DNA of 64,000 bases from Clostridia bacterium (lineage in GTDB: Bacteria; Bacillota; Clostridia; Oscillospirales; Acutalibacteraceae). The notes beneath the pieces were generated by a model. That model saw only the letters and a program-made list of their open reading frames with translations. It was not told the DNA's origin and ran no database searches. Below are positions 25,027 through 33,662 of the stretch, piece by piece; the first letter of the stretch is position 1; each line of letters starts with the position of its first letter. Location of the stretch: positions 1 to 64,000 of the forward strand of contig JAFPUM010000061.1 of NCBI GenBank assembly GCA_017395425.1, given 5' to 3'. Made by a program: the position numbers and the translations under genes.

Positions 25027-25362
25027 CTATTTCAGTAAACTCAGTGAGCCGATGACCGGCAGCGGTCGCAGTCTGTCGCAGGCAACGTTGAAGATACCGT
25101 ACAGGCTCAACGCAATCGAACAGAGGGTGATAAAGATGAGCAGTACCGACGGAATGAGTGATACAAAGGGAATGGAGCCCAGCAGCATATCAATAAAATA
25201 ATGGATCGCAAGGGCGGTGGCTTCGGCAATCGCCAGTATCATGCCCTGATTGATGTGGAAGCGCAGCCGGGGATTCCGGCGGCTGTCGCTGAACAGTCCC
25301 AGCAGAAAGAAGGGTCCTATATAGGAAAGAAAGCTGAAGGTTTTAATATCCTGACTGGTCAT
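25027..25362 (-). CDS. Small multi-pass membrane protein (DUF4870-like)
   Basis: 111 residues with three or four membrane segments: FSFLSYIGPFFLLGLFSD, then RFHINQGMILAIAEATALAI, SLIPSVLLIFITLCSIALSLYGIFN. The Phe-His-Ile-Asn-Gln-Gly segment after the first helix is the mark of DUF4870/Tic20-like proteins. The function is unknown. I start at the ATG at 25362 with AAAGGAGG ahead, rather than the open frame to 25413. It precedes the lipoprotein gene by 23 bases and probably shares its transcript. Confidence 0.72.
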   Translation of the reverse strand: MTSQDIKTFSFLSYIGPFFLLGLFSDSRRNPRLRFHINQGMILAIAEATALAIHYFIDMLLGSIPFVSLIPSVLLIFITLCSIALSLYGIFNVACDRLRPLPVIGSLSLLK

Positions 25363-25401
25363 GGTATTCCTCCTTTGAAAGACAAACAGTGATGGCGATG
25401 A

Positions 25402-25440
25402 TACATTCCGCATTACGCATTCCGAATTATGAATTGTGTA
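25402..25440 (-). repeat. 7-mer tandem repeat over the stop codon of the NusG-II gene
   Basis: On the minus strand: AATACAC, AATTCAT, AATTCGG, AATGCGT, AATGCGG, AATGTAT in tandem. The gene's last codons (IHNS) and its TAA lie in the first units. Confidence 0.82.
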
Positions 25441-25807
25441 TTGTCACCACGACCCGGTGGGGAACACAGACAATGGATTGCCCGGTTTCGGTGATGCGTC
25501 CGGTATGCACGCATACCTGATCGGGACAGTCCGCCCGGATCATGCGCACGCCGCCGTCCCGGATTTCAATGACATTCCCCTCGGAAATGGCATAGACGGT
25601 ATCGACGTCCAGCGGAAGACAGGCGACTTCCCTGCCGTCGGCGTGAATGACTACCGTCCGGGGCGCGGGCAGCATCCATCGGGTCATCAGGAAGCCCGCC
25701 GCGCACAGGCTGAGAAGGATTGCTGTCAGCCGCAAATCCCCACCGGTCACGCCCAGTGACGCCATACAACGGCGGATTCTGTCGAGCCGTGTCCGCAGCG
25801 CCGCCAT
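25427..25807 (-). CDS. NusG domain II-containing membrane protein
   Basis: 126 residues. A basic start, one membrane helix (LTAILLSLCAAGFLMTRWM, about residues 27-45), then a compact domain of the stand-alone NusG domain II type with strands RTVVIHADGREVACLPL, VIEIRDGGVRMI, and the conserved Cys pair in ADCPDQVCVHTGRI and the end SIVCVPHRVVVTI. Such proteins often accompany FMN-binding Rnf/ApbE systems or heptaprenyl synthase genes; neither is seen here. The ATG at 25807 directly follows the dipeptidase stop, with no clear ribosome site, so coupling is likely. Its last codons are made by a heptamer repeat. Confidence 0.88.
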   Translation of the reverse strand: MAALRTRLDRIRRCMASLGVTGGDLRLTAILLSLCAAGFLMTRWMLPAPRTVVIHADGREVACLPLDVDTVYAISEGNVIEIRDGGVRMIRADCPDQVCVHTGRITETGQSIVCVPHRVVVTIHNS

Positions 25808-27193
25808 TTATACGTCGAGCTGTGCCAGACGGCACATGGCGCGGTAACAGATTTCCGCGTGGCGCATGAAATCATCCACCGGGAGGTTTTCGTTGGGCAT
25901 ATGGAGGTTGCTGGGCTGTGCATCCGGGAACACCGGTCCGAACGCCACGCCGCGTCCATGCAGAGCGCGGGCATAAGTGCCGCCGCCCATCGCCATCGGA
26001 ACCATCGGCTGTCCCGTGATTTCGGTATAGCATTCGCCCAACGTGCGCAGCAGCGGATGATCTTTGGGAATATAGAGCGGGGGATTGTCGTGAATGACTT
26101 CCACCGACACGCCGTATGCCCCGGCTTCCTCCGTGATCTTCTGAATCAGGGGCGCACTGTCGAGCGTCGCGGGGTAACGGATATCCACCCGAAGCGTGGA
26201 CAGACCGTCCGCGGCGGCAATCGTACCGACATTCAGCGTGAGTTCGCCGGAGGTTTCGTCCGCACAGTCGATGCCCACGCCTTTGCCGTTGGTATCGCCG
26301 CAGAGCTTGCCCGCAAAGAACCATTCGGCACTGCCTTCGGTCAGAACAGATGCTTCTTCTGCAGCGGTGAGCAGACAGTTAATGGCATTCACGCCTTTTT
26401 CGGGACACATCGCGTGAGCGGAAACACCCTTTACCCAGACAGCATATCCGTTTTCAGCGGGCGAAACCGTACATTCCGCGTCGCCTGCGTTGATCCGCGC
26501 GCCAATGGCGCTGGCGGTTGCCGCGTCAATATTCATCCGGGCGGTGCATTGGTCGGCGACGCAGTTGATGGCGGAACCGCCTTTGACTGAGAGAAACGCC
26601 GCATCGGTCGGACCGGTGAATTGCAGATGTAAAATACCCTTTTCGCAGTGGCAGGCGGGATAGTCCGCGTCGGGGGTAAAGGCGAAGGCAGGAAGCGGGT
26701 GCTTTGAGAAATAATGTTCCATATCGTCCATGCCGATTTCCTCACCGCCGCCGAAAATGCAGCGCACGGGACGTTTCATCGGCACGCCGTTGTCCTTCAT
26801 GGCTTTGAGACAGTACAGGGCGACGATAGCCGCGCCCTTGTCGTCTGCCACGCCGCGTCCGTAAAGATACCCGTCTTTTTCGGTCAGTACCAGCGGGTCG
26901 GTATCCCAGCCGTCGCCGACCGGCACCACGTCCACATGGCACAGTACGGCGGCATAATCGTCCTCCTTGCCTTCTCCCCACTGCGCGTGACAGGCGTAAT
27001 TGTCACAGTTTTCCGTGGCAAGTCCCATTTTGCGTCCCAGCGAAAGCATGAAGGCAATGGCTTCGGCAGATTTGGTGCCAAAGGGAAAATCTCCGGCGGC
27101 AGTGTCCCGCACCGCGACCGATTCAATGGCAACCAGCTCTTTCAGGTCGCGCAGCATATCGTTTTGGTACTTAGCCATGACGGTTTCGTACAT
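25808..27193 (-). CDS. Dipeptidase, M20 family (PepV-like)
   Basis: 461 residues, normal for PepV. It should cleave dipeptides using two zinc ions in the cytoplasm. Metal and catalytic motifs are visible: CHVDVVPVGDGW, YLYGRGVADDKGA with the bridging Asp, GGGEEIGMDDMEHYF with the catalytic Glu pair, FTPDADYP, and the late YIPKDHPLL and MGGGTYARAL. The ATG at 27193 has GAGGAG eleven bases ahead; an ATG five codons further in lacks a site. It is followed without a gap by the NusG-II gene. Confidence 0.93.
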   Translation of the reverse strand: MYETVMAKYQNDMLRDLKELVAIESVAVRDTAAGDFPFGTKSAEAIAFMLSLGRKMGLATENCDNYACHAQWGEGKEDDYAAVLCHVDVVPVGDGWDTDPLVLTEKDGYLYGRGVADDKGAAIVALYCLKAMKDNGVPMKRPVRCIFGGGEEIGMDDMEHYFSKHPLPAFAFTPDADYPACHCEKGILHLQFTGPTDAAFLSVKGGSAINCVADQCTARMNIDAATASAIGARINAGDAECTVSPAENGYAVWVKGVSAHAMCPEKGVNAINCLLTAAEEASVLTEGSAEWFFAGKLCGDTNGKGVGIDCADETSGELTLNVGTIAAADGLSTLRVDIRYPATLDSAPLIQKITEEAGAYGVSVEVIHDNPPLYIPKDHPLLRTLGECYTEITGQPMVPMAMGGGTYARALHGRGVAFGPVFPDAQPSNLHMPNENLPVDDFMRHAEICYRAMCRLAQLDV

Positions 27194-27382
27194 ACAAAGC
27201 TCAACTCCTCATTCCTGATGACAAACAGAATTGTGTTTATTATAAAGGATATTCATCACAAATCTCAGCGTTTATTATAAAAATTTTATGAATTATCGGG
27301 CAGGACAAGAAAAATCCGGTCATGCACAGGCTAAGGCGGCAATAGTATGAGAAAGAAGATCTTAACTGAAAGGAAGATGGAG

Positions 27383-27679
27383 ATGAACTGCCGCATTGTG
27401 GACCTGAGAAACAAGGACGTCATCAATGTAAAGGACGGCGCAAGACTGGGGTGCGTGAGCGATGTGGAGGTGAATACCGCGACGGCACGGCTCGTGGCGA
27501 TTGTCATCTATGGCAGGCTCAAATGCTTCGGGCTGCTGGGACGGGAGGACGACTGCGTGATCGACTGGGACGATATCGAAGTGATCGGCGAGGACACTGT
27601 GCTGGTCAACTGCACGCCCCGACGCTGCCGCTGCAAACCGGGACGCTTTGAAAACTTTTTCCGGATGCTGGGCTGCTGA
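27383..27679 (+). CDS. YlmC/YmxH family PRC-barrel protein
   Basis: 98 residues. The start MNCRIVDLRNKDVINVKDGARLG and the strands LVAIVIYGRLKCFGLLGRE and DDCVIDWDDIEVIGEDTVLV fit the YlmC/YmxH group, a short PRC-barrel tied to endospore formers. The exact role is not known. The end is Cys/Arg-rich (CTPRRCRCKPGRF). I choose the ATG at 27383, six bases behind AAGGAAG; the in-frame ATG at 27377 is too close to it. It stands alone. Confidence 0.88.
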   Translation: MNCRIVDLRNKDVINVKDGARLGCVSDVEVNTATARLVAIVIYGRLKCFGLLGREDDCVIDWDDIEVIGEDTVLVNCTPRRCRCKPGRFENFFRMLGC

Positions 27680-27731
27680 GTTTCTTGTCATTCTGACCAA
27701 AATCCGTGGGCGTTTTGCAGGGGATTCCTGC

Positions 27732-27760
27732 TTGACAAACCGTGGCAAATGGAGTAAAAT
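27732..27760 (+). promoter_or_regulatory. Promoter of gltA-icd
   Basis: TTGACA, 17 bases, TAAAAT. The transcript starts near 27767, leaving a long untranslated leader of about 170 bases. Confidence 0.85.
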
Positions 27761-27775
27761 AGTAAAAAATCAAAT

Positions 27776-27898
27776 GAATTCGCGGAGCAAAGGCATCGGA
27801 CGGTACTGCGGTATGTCGGGACTTTGCTCTTTTTCATTCAGTAGCATGCAAGTTGAATATGTTGAAATTGCATTTTCATCCGCTGTCCGCGCGAATTC
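27776..27898 (+). ncRNA. Structured leader of gltA with internal terminator hairpin (attenuator candidate)
   Basis: GAATTCGCGGA (27776-27786) can close with TCCGCGCGAATTC (27886-27898, one bulge). Inside it lies a hairpin GAGCAAAG/CTTTGCTC (27785-27829) followed by five T, the form of an intrinsic terminator, and a second hairpin ATGCAA/TTGCAT at 27845-27872. The two structures overlap by two bases. This could control readthrough into gltA. I do not recognise a known riboswitch class. Confidence 0.55.
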
Positions 27899-27937
27899 CG
27901 TTGATTGTCGAAACTGCTCACTGAGGAGGATGATATC

Positions 27938-29311
27938 ATGGGCAAATTTGAAGTGATCCATATCGAAACCAGCGATTCCGACCTCTTTAACGAACTGTAC
28001 AACAACGCGATGCTCTCCGGCATGATTGACGTGAATCTTTATGAGGAATTCGGCGTCATGCGGGGACTGCGCGATTCCAACGGCAAGGGTGTCCTGACCG
28101 GTCTGACCGAAATTTCCGACGTAGTCGCGACCCAGACCATCGAGGGCAAAAAGCTCCCCGACGAAGGCTCCCTCTATTATCAGGGCTACAATGTCTACGA
28201 CCTCATCGACGGACTGAAAGACCGTCGCTATGCCTTTGAGGAAATCACCTATCTGCTGCTCTTCGGCGCATTGCCCACCCAGAAGGAATTTGAGGAATTC
28301 AAGGACGTCATGGCGAGCTTCAACGGTCTTTCCAACGAATTCACCCGCGACGTAATCATGCGGCTGCCGAGCGAGAACATCATGAACGGTCTCCAGCGCG
28401 GTCTGCTGACGCTCTATTCCTACGACGATATGCCGGAGGATATCTCCCCCGCCAACGTGCTTCGGCAGTCACTCCAGATCATTGCCAAGATGTCGGCGAT
28501 GTCTACGTATCTCTATCACGCCTATCAGCACATTCAGCTCGATCAGAACTTGGTGATCAAAAATCCCAAGCCCGAATATTCCACCGCCGAAAACCTGCTC
28601 TATATGCTCCGTCCGGACGGGCAGTTTACCGAGCTGGAAGCCAAGGTGCTGGATGTGGCACTGGTGCTCCACGCGGAACACGGCGGCGGCAACAACTCCA
28701 CCTTCACCACCCATGTGGTCACGTCCTCCGGCACCGATACCTATTCGGCACTCTCGGCGGCCATCGCCTCCCTGAAAGGCTTCCGTCACGGCGGCGCCAA
28801 CCTCAAGGTCAAGCATATGATGGAAGAAATCATGACCAATGTCAAGGACTGGGAGAATGAACAGGAAATCCGCGACTATCTCAAAAAGATTCTGGACAAG
28901 CAGGCGTTTGACGGACAGGGACTCATTTACGGCATCGGTCACGCGGTCTATACCAAGTCCGACCCGCGTGAGGTCATTCTCAAATCCTACGCCAAACAGC
29001 TTGCCGCTGCCAAAGATCGGGAAGCGGAGTTCGCGTTCTATGACCGGGTGGAGCGTCTTGCCAAAGAGGTCATCGCGGCGCACCGTCATCTCTTCAAACC
29101 GATCTGCGCCAACGTGGATTTTTACAGCGGACTGGTGTACGACTGCCTCGGCATTCCCGAAAACCTCTTCACGCCGATCTTCGCGATTTCGCGTATGTCG
29201 GGCTGGAGCGCGCACCGGCTGGAGGAAATCATCAACAAGGGCAAGATTATCCGTCCCGCCTATAAATACGTCGGTCATCACAGACCCTACAAAGCAATTC
29301 AGGACAGATAA
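27938..29311 (+). CDS. gltA: Citrate synthase
   Basis: 457 residues. It condenses oxaloacetate and acetyl-CoA to citrate. The His/Asp catalytic segments are visible: LHAEHGGGNNSTFTTHVVTS, GFRHGGANLKVKHMMEE, YGIGHAVYTKSDPR and FYSGLVYDCLGIP. The long N-terminal part (about 90 residues before LPDEGSLYYQGYNVYDLI) fits a subgroup common in Clostridia. The ATG at 27938 has AGGAGG ahead. It is followed after 36 bases by icd, so the operon makes 2-oxoglutarate for glutamate; no aconitase gene is in the window. The leader carries a possible attenuator. Confidence 0.96.
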   Translation: MGKFEVIHIETSDSDLFNELYNNAMLSGMIDVNLYEEFGVMRGLRDSNGKGVLTGLTEISDVVATQTIEGKKLPDEGSLYYQGYNVYDLIDGLKDRRYAFEEITYLLLFGALPTQKEFEEFKDVMASFNGLSNEFTRDVIMRLPSENIMNGLQRGLLTLYSYDDMPEDISPANVLRQSLQIIAKMSAMSTYLYHAYQHIQLDQNLVIKNPKPEYSTAENLLYMLRPDGQFTELEAKVLDVALVLHAEHGGGNNSTFTTHVVTSSGTDTYSALSAAIASLKGFRHGGANLKVKHMMEEIMTNVKDWENEQEIRDYLKKILDKQAFDGQGLIYGIGHAVYTKSDPREVILKSYAKQLAAAKDREAEFAFYDRVERLAKEVIAAHRHLFKPICANVDFYSGLVYDCLGIPENLFTPIFAISRMSGWSAHRLEEIINKGKIIRPAYKYVGHHRPYKAIQDR

Positions 29312-29347
29312 ACATATCACAGCGATGAAAGGACGATAAAATCAATT

Positions 29348-30568
29348 ATGGCAAAAATTCAGATGAAAACCCCGCTGGTCGAGATGGACGGCGACGAAAT
29401 GACCCGCATTATCTGGAAGATGATCAAGGATATCCTGATTCTTCCCCATGTAGACTTAAAGACCGAATACTATGATCTGAGCCTGGTACACCGCAACGAG
29501 ACGGATGACAAAGTCACCGTCGAAAGCGCGGAAGCAACCAAGAAGTACGGCGTGGCGGTCAAGTGCGCCACCATCACCCCCAACGCCGCGAGAATGACCG
29601 AGTACAATCTCAAAGAGATGTGGAAGTCCCCCAACGGCACCATCCGTGCCATTCTCGACGGTACAGTGTTCCGCGCGCCGATTTTGGTCAAGGGCATCAC
29701 CCCTTACATCCCGACATGGAAAAAGCCGATCTGCATTGCCCGTCACGCTTACGGCGATGTGTATAAAAACACCGAAATGATCGTGGAACAGGGCAGCAAA
29801 GCGGAGCTTTGTGTCACCAAGCCCGACGGCACGGTGGAAACCAGCCTGATTCACGATTTTGCCAAGTCGGACGGCATCATTCAGGGAATGCACAATCTCG
29901 ACAGCAGCATTTCCTCCTTTGCCCGCGCCTGTTTCAACTATGCGCTCGACCGGAAGCAGGACTTGTGGTTTGCCACCAAGGACACTATCAGCAAGAAGTA
30001 CGACCACCGCTTCAAGGATATCTTCCAGCAGATTTTTGACAGCGAATACAAGGAGAAGTTCGCGGAAGCGGGCATCATCTATTTCTACACGCTGATTGAC
30101 GACGCCGTGGCGCGTGTGATCCGCAGTGAAGGCGGCTACATCTGGGCATGCAAGAATTACGACGGCGACGTCATGAGCGATATGATTGCCACGGCGTTCG
30201 GTTCGCTTGCCATGATGACCAGCGTGCTGGTGTCCCCCGACGGTGTGTACGAGTATGAAGCGGCGCACGGCACGGTGCAGCGCCATTATTACAAACATCT
30301 CAAGGGGGAAGAAACTTCTACCAATTCCGTCGCGACCCTCTTCGCGTGGAGTGGTGCGCTGCGCAAGCGCGGCGAATTGGACGGCACCCCCGATCTCTGT
30401 GCCTTTGCCGACGCACTCGAAAAGGCGACGCTTGCCACCATTGAGGACGGCGTGATGACCGGTGATCTCTACGCGCTTTCCACGCTGGAAAACAAAACCA
30501 AGGTCAATACCGAAACCTTCCTCCGCGAAGTGGGCGTGCGCCTGTCGAAGATAATTCGTAATGCGTAA
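29348..30568 (+). CDS. icd: Isocitrate dehydrogenase (NADP+), eukaryote-like subfamily
   Basis: 406 residues. It oxidises isocitrate to 2-oxoglutarate. The start [23 protein letters not shown], the segment [22 protein letters not shown] and [19 protein letters not shown] are those of the homodimeric IDH1/2-like type rather than the E. coli type; AHGTVQRHY is the coenzyme-site motif. The ATG at 29348 is twelve bases behind AAAGGACG. The last codons (IIRNA) and the stop are supplied by a heptamer repeat that begins just before the natural end, so the C-terminus differs from relatives there. Confidence 0.95.
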   Translation: MAKIQMKTPLVEMDGDEMTRIIWKMIKDILILPHVDLKTEYYDLSLVHRNETDDKVTVESAEATKKYGVAVKCATITPNAARMTEYNLKEMWKSPNGTIRAILDGTVFRAPILVKGITPYIPTWKKPICIARHAYGDVYKNTEMIVEQGSKAELCVTKPDGTVETSLIHDFAKSDGIIQGMHNLDSSISSFARACFNYALDRKQDLWFATKDTISKKYDHRFKDIFQQIFDSEYKEKFAEAGIIYFYTLIDDAVARVIRSEGGYIWACKNYDGDVMSDMIATAFGSLAMMTSVLVSPDGVYEYEAAHGTVQRHYYKHLKGEETSTNSVATLFAWSGALRKRGELDGTPDLCAFADALEKATLATIEDGVMTGDLYALSTLENKTKVNTETFLREVGVRLSKIIRNA

Positions 30569-30592
30569 TGCGTAATGCGTAATGCGTAATTG
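30550..30592 (+). repeat. 7-mer tandem repeat over the icd stop codon
   Basis: ATAATTC, GTAATGC four times, GTAATTG. The TAA recurs every 7 bases, so stop codons appear in all three frames; the in-frame one that ends icd is in the third unit. Confidence 0.9.
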
Positions 30593-30600
30593 GTGATATG

Positions 30601-30657
30601 AAAAAAGTGATGAGCGGTTTGGCGGCAGAAATGCCCTGCCCGCTCATCACTGTTTTG
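30601..30657 (+). terminator. Terminator of gltA-icd
   Basis: GTGATGAGCGG pairs with CCGCTCATCAC, followed by TGTTTTG; an A-run lies ahead. Confidence 0.78.
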
Positions 30658-30672
30658 AGTTGGTGAGAGAAG

Positions 30673-31935
30673 TTGGAATATTGCAAGGAAGAATTAAAGC
30701 ACGGAGCAACGCATTTTATCACGTTTTTCAAATGGAGCCTCTGTGCGGTCATTGCCGGTATCATCGTGGGGAGCGTCGGAACGCTGTTCCACTATATGAT
30801 CGACCTGTCCGCCAATGCCTTTGCGGGAACCGGCGGGCGCATGATATGGCTGCTGCCGGTAGCAGGCGTGATCATTGTTGCCGGCTACAAGGCGGCGGGC
30901 ATGGACAATGACCGTGGCACCAATATGATTCTGGTGTCGGTGAGAAGCGAGGAAAAACCGCCGATTTTCACGGCTCCGTTGATTTTTTTCTCTACGGTGC
31001 TGACCCATCTCGCGGGCGGTTCCGCGGGACGCGAGGGCGCAGCGGTGCAGATGGGCGGCGGCATCGGCTATCAGCTGGGACGGCTGCTGCGGCTGGACGA
31101 GAAGGATCAGAAAATCATGATCATGTGCGGCATGAGTGCGGCGTTCTCGGCGCTGTTCGGTACGCCCGTGACAGCGGCGGTCTTTTCGCTGGAGGTCATC
31201 AGTGTGGGTGCGATGTACTATTCGGCGCTGGTGCCGTGCGTGGTGTCGGCGCTGGTGGGCTACTGTATCGCGGTTCGCTGGGGTGTGGAGAAAACGTTTT
31301 TTCAGATCGCGACGGTACCCGAGATTACGATTGGCTCTACGGTCAGAATCACGCTGCTGGCGATTGCCTGCGGACTGCTGAGCATCGCCTTCTGCGTGGC
31401 AATGCACGGTATGGGAAAACTGCTCAAGGGTCTGTATCCCAATAAATACATACGCATTGTGGTGGGTGCTTTGGTGCTGATCAACCTCACCTATATGGTA
31501 GGAAGCGGCGTCTATAACGGCGCGGGAATGCAGCTCGCGGCGCGTGCCGTGCAGGAGGGCATCACGCGGCCGGAGCATTTTATGATGAAGCTGCTCTTTA
31601 CGGCGGTGACACTGGGTGCCGGATTCCGGGGCGGTGAGATTGTCCCGTCCTTTGTGGTGGGCGCGACATTTGGCTGCACGGCAGCGGCGCTGCTGGGTAT
31701 CGACCCGGGATTTGCGGCAGCGGTGGGCATGATCGCGGTGTTCTGCGGCGTGACCAACTGCCCCATTACTTCCATGATTCTCTCGGTGGAGATGTTCGGC
31801 GCGAAGGGATTGCTTTTTTTTGCGGTTGCCGTCGCGACCAGCTATATGCTGTCGGGCTATTACGGTCTTTACATGGGACAAAAAATTCTGTATTCCAAGG
31901 ATAAAGCGGAATTCATCAATACCAGTGCGCATTAG
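30673..31935 (+). CDS. CLC family anion channel/antiporter
   Basis: 420 residues with about ten to twelve membrane segments. CLC marks are HLAGGSAGREGAAVQMGGGIG (the gating Glu in GREG), the selectivity region GFRGGEIVPSFVVGATFG and the late CPITSMILSVEMFG. The GREG..VQ form, instead of the GKEGP of chloride transporters, resembles CLC proteins that export fluoride, though I cannot tell which ion from sequence. No fluoride riboswitch is visible upstream. The start is uncertain: a TTG at 30673 behind GGTGAGAG. BirA follows after 38 bases. Confidence 0.9.
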   Translation: MEYCKEELKHGATHFITFFKWSLCAVIAGIIVGSVGTLFHYMIDLSANAFAGTGGRMIWLLPVAGVIIVAGYKAAGMDNDRGTNMILVSVRSEEKPPIFTAPLIFFSTVLTHLAGGSAGREGAAVQMGGGIGYQLGRLLRLDEKDQKIMIMCGMSAAFSALFGTPVTAAVFSLEVISVGAMYYSALVPCVVSALVGYCIAVRWGVEKTFFQIATVPEITIGSTVRITLLAIACGLLSIAFCVAMHGMGKLLKGLYPNKYIRIVVGALVLINLTYMVGSGVYNGAGMQLAARAVQEGITRPEHFMMKLLFTAVTLGAGFRGGEIVPSFVVGATFGCTAAALLGIDPGFAAAVGMIAVFCGVTNCPITSMILSVEMFGAKGLLFFAVAVATSYMLSGYYGLYMGQKILYSKDKAEFINTSAH

Positions 31936-31973
31936 TACAGGATGGAAAAAACATCCGGAAAGGGCGGGGAACG

Positions 31974-32963
31974 ATGTCGGTCAAAGAAAGCATCCGGACA
32001 TTATTGGAGGAACATCGCGGCGAGTTTCTTTCGGGCGGCGAGATGGCGGAACAGCTGGGCGTGAGCCGGAATGCCGTCTGGAAGGCGATACGGCAGTTGG
32101 AAACAGAAGGATACCGGTTTGATTCGGTGAGCGGCAGGGGCTACCGTCTGCGGGAAGAGAGCAACGTGCTGTCCCCGCAAGGCGTGGCGCGGTATCTGGG
32201 AGAGCGTCGGGATTTGTTTCAGGTGCGGGTGATGGATGAAGTGACCTCCACCAACACCGTCCTCAAAGAAATGGCGGGGGAAGGCGCGCCGGAATTCACG
32301 GTTCTCGCGGCAAACCGTCAGACGGCGGGACGGGGACGCATGAACCGCGCGTTTTATTCTCCCGCGGAAACGGGGCTGTATTTCAGTGTGCTGCTGCGTC
32401 CGAAGCTATCGGCTCGTGAAGCGCTGTTTCTCACGACGGCGGCAGCCGTGGCAGTGGCGGAAGCCGTGGACGCGCTGTCGGGCAGAGAAGCGGGCATCAA
32501 ATGGGTCAACGACGTCTTTCTGGACGGCAAAAAAATCTGCGGTATTCTCACCGAGGCTTCGCTGGATATGGAGAGCGGCGGCATGGAATGTGCCATCTGC
32601 GGCATCGGTGTGAACCTCTGCGACCCGCCGGAGGGATTCCCGACGGAACTGCGGGATACGGTGGGTTCGGTATTCGGCACCCAGCCGCCGCCTGCCGATG
32701 TGCGCTGCCGCATGGCGGGCGAGATTCTCACGCGTCTGGCGGCGTATTATGAGGGACTGGCGGAACGTGCCTTTTTCGATGAATATACGCGGCGTTCGGT
32801 CGTGATCGGTCGGGAAGTGCTGCTCATGGACGTGCTGGGCATCCAGCCGCCGCGTCCGGCGACGGCGCTGGCGATTGACAGGGACTGCCATCTGCATGTG
32901 CGTTATGAGGATGGCACGCAGGCGGTGCTTTCGTCCGGGGAGATTCGCGTCCGGCTCGTGTAA
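31974..32963 (+). CDS. birA: Bifunctional biotin ligase / biotin operon repressor
   Basis: 329 residues. The N-terminal helix-turn-helix (GEMAEQLGVSRNAVWKAIRQL, about residues 25-45) and wing (SGRGYRL) bind the biotin operator; the ligase domain has NRQTAGRGRMNRAFYS (biotinyl-AMP site), GIKWVNDVFLDGKKICGIL and a C-terminal SH3-like part. It attaches biotin to carboxyl carrier proteins, here plausibly the carrier of the Na+-pumping decarboxylase whose beta and gamma genes are at 48.5-50.2 kb. The ATG at 31974 is preceded by GGGCGGGGAACG. No biotin synthesis gene is adjacent. Confidence 0.95.
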   Translation: MSVKESIRTLLEEHRGEFLSGGEMAEQLGVSRNAVWKAIRQLETEGYRFDSVSGRGYRLREESNVLSPQGVARYLGERRDLFQVRVMDEVTSTNTVLKEMAGEGAPEFTVLAANRQTAGRGRMNRAFYSPAETGLYFSVLLRPKLSAREALFLTTAAAVAVAEAVDALSGREAGIKWVNDVFLDGKKICGILTEASLDMESGGMECAICGIGVNLCDPPEGFPTELRDTVGSVFGTQPPPADVRCRMAGEILTRLAAYYEGLAERAFFDEYTRRSVVIGREVLLMDVLGIQPPRPATALAIDRDCHLHVRYEDGTQAVLSSGEIRVRLV

Positions 32964-32999
32964 AATCGTGTAAAAAATACAGAATTATTGACAAACCAC

Positions 33000-33028
33000 T
33001 TGCATTTTCCGTAAAGATATGCGATAAT
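33000..33028 (+). promoter_or_regulatory. Promoter of the DUF1232 gene
   Basis: TTGCAT, 17 bases, GATAAT; a TTGACA lies 12 bases upstream of the -35. Confidence 0.6.
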
Positions 33029-33101
33029 AAGGTTGCAAGCCAAAGGGCAGTGAATGTCCTGCGTGCGGAAACGTCAATTTTTTTGTAAAGGAAGGATAAA
33101 T

Positions 33102-33380
33102 GTGGCAGACAATGCTTATCAGAACGGTTCGTCCGGCAAAAAAGGATTGAGCAGCGGCTGGAGGGTCGCAATTATTGCGCTTCTCAGCCTGTTGATGATC
33201 TCTCCCCTAGATATTATTCCCGACGGAATTCCGGTTGCCGGTCTTGCGGATGATATCGCTTATCTCATCGGTATCATTACGACGGTGTCGAATATGATCA
33301 ACAGCAGAAAGGCTACCTCGGTGGACGACAATGCCTCTTATACTCCGCCCATGTATAATGACGTGGACAGCAATAAGTGA
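33102..33380 (+). CDS. DUF1232 (YkvA-like) small membrane protein
   Basis: 92 residues. The family core is SPLDIIPDGIPVAGLADDIAYLIG, where the DIIPD is nearly invariant, between a first helix (RVAIIALLSLLMI) and a second. The function is unknown. I choose the GTG at 33102, behind AGGAAGG, because the in-frame codon at 33054 has no ribosome site. It stands alone with its own terminator. Confidence 0.82.
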   Translation: MADNAYQNGSSGKKGLSSGWRVAIIALLSLLMISPLDIIPDGIPVAGLADDIAYLIGIITTVSNMINSRKATSVDDNASYTPPMYNDVDSNK

Positions 33381-33429
33381 TGTGTTTTCTGTGTGGGCTG
33401 CCGGTAGACGGCGGCGTAGCAAAATTCAG

Positions 33430-33469
33430 AATGCGGTGTTCCGTTTTTTCGTGAATGCCGCATTTTTTT
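33430..33469 (+). terminator. Terminator of the DUF1232 gene
   Basis: AATGCGG pairs with CCGCATT around a loop of about 20 bases and ends in TTTTTTT. Confidence 0.7.
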
Positions 33470-33563
33470 CGCGCTGTATGAAGACATTGACAGTTTTTTT
33501 GAGGATTTTTTGATGAAAATCCCCATTCTTTTATGAATTATTTGTAAATCTTAGTCTTTGTTT

Positions 33564-33592
33564 TTGGTATTTTAACAAGCTTGTGTTATGAT
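33564..33592 (+). promoter_or_regulatory. Possible promoter of the PP2C gene
   Basis: TTGGTA, 17 bases, TATGAT in AT-rich DNA; a small palindrome ACAAGCTTGT lies in the spacer. Confidence 0.5.
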
Positions 33593-33662
33593 ATAACGCA
33601 GTGCATTTTTAATGATATGGTCATTCCGGTAATTTGTGGGGATATCTGAGGTGAGAGAAAGG

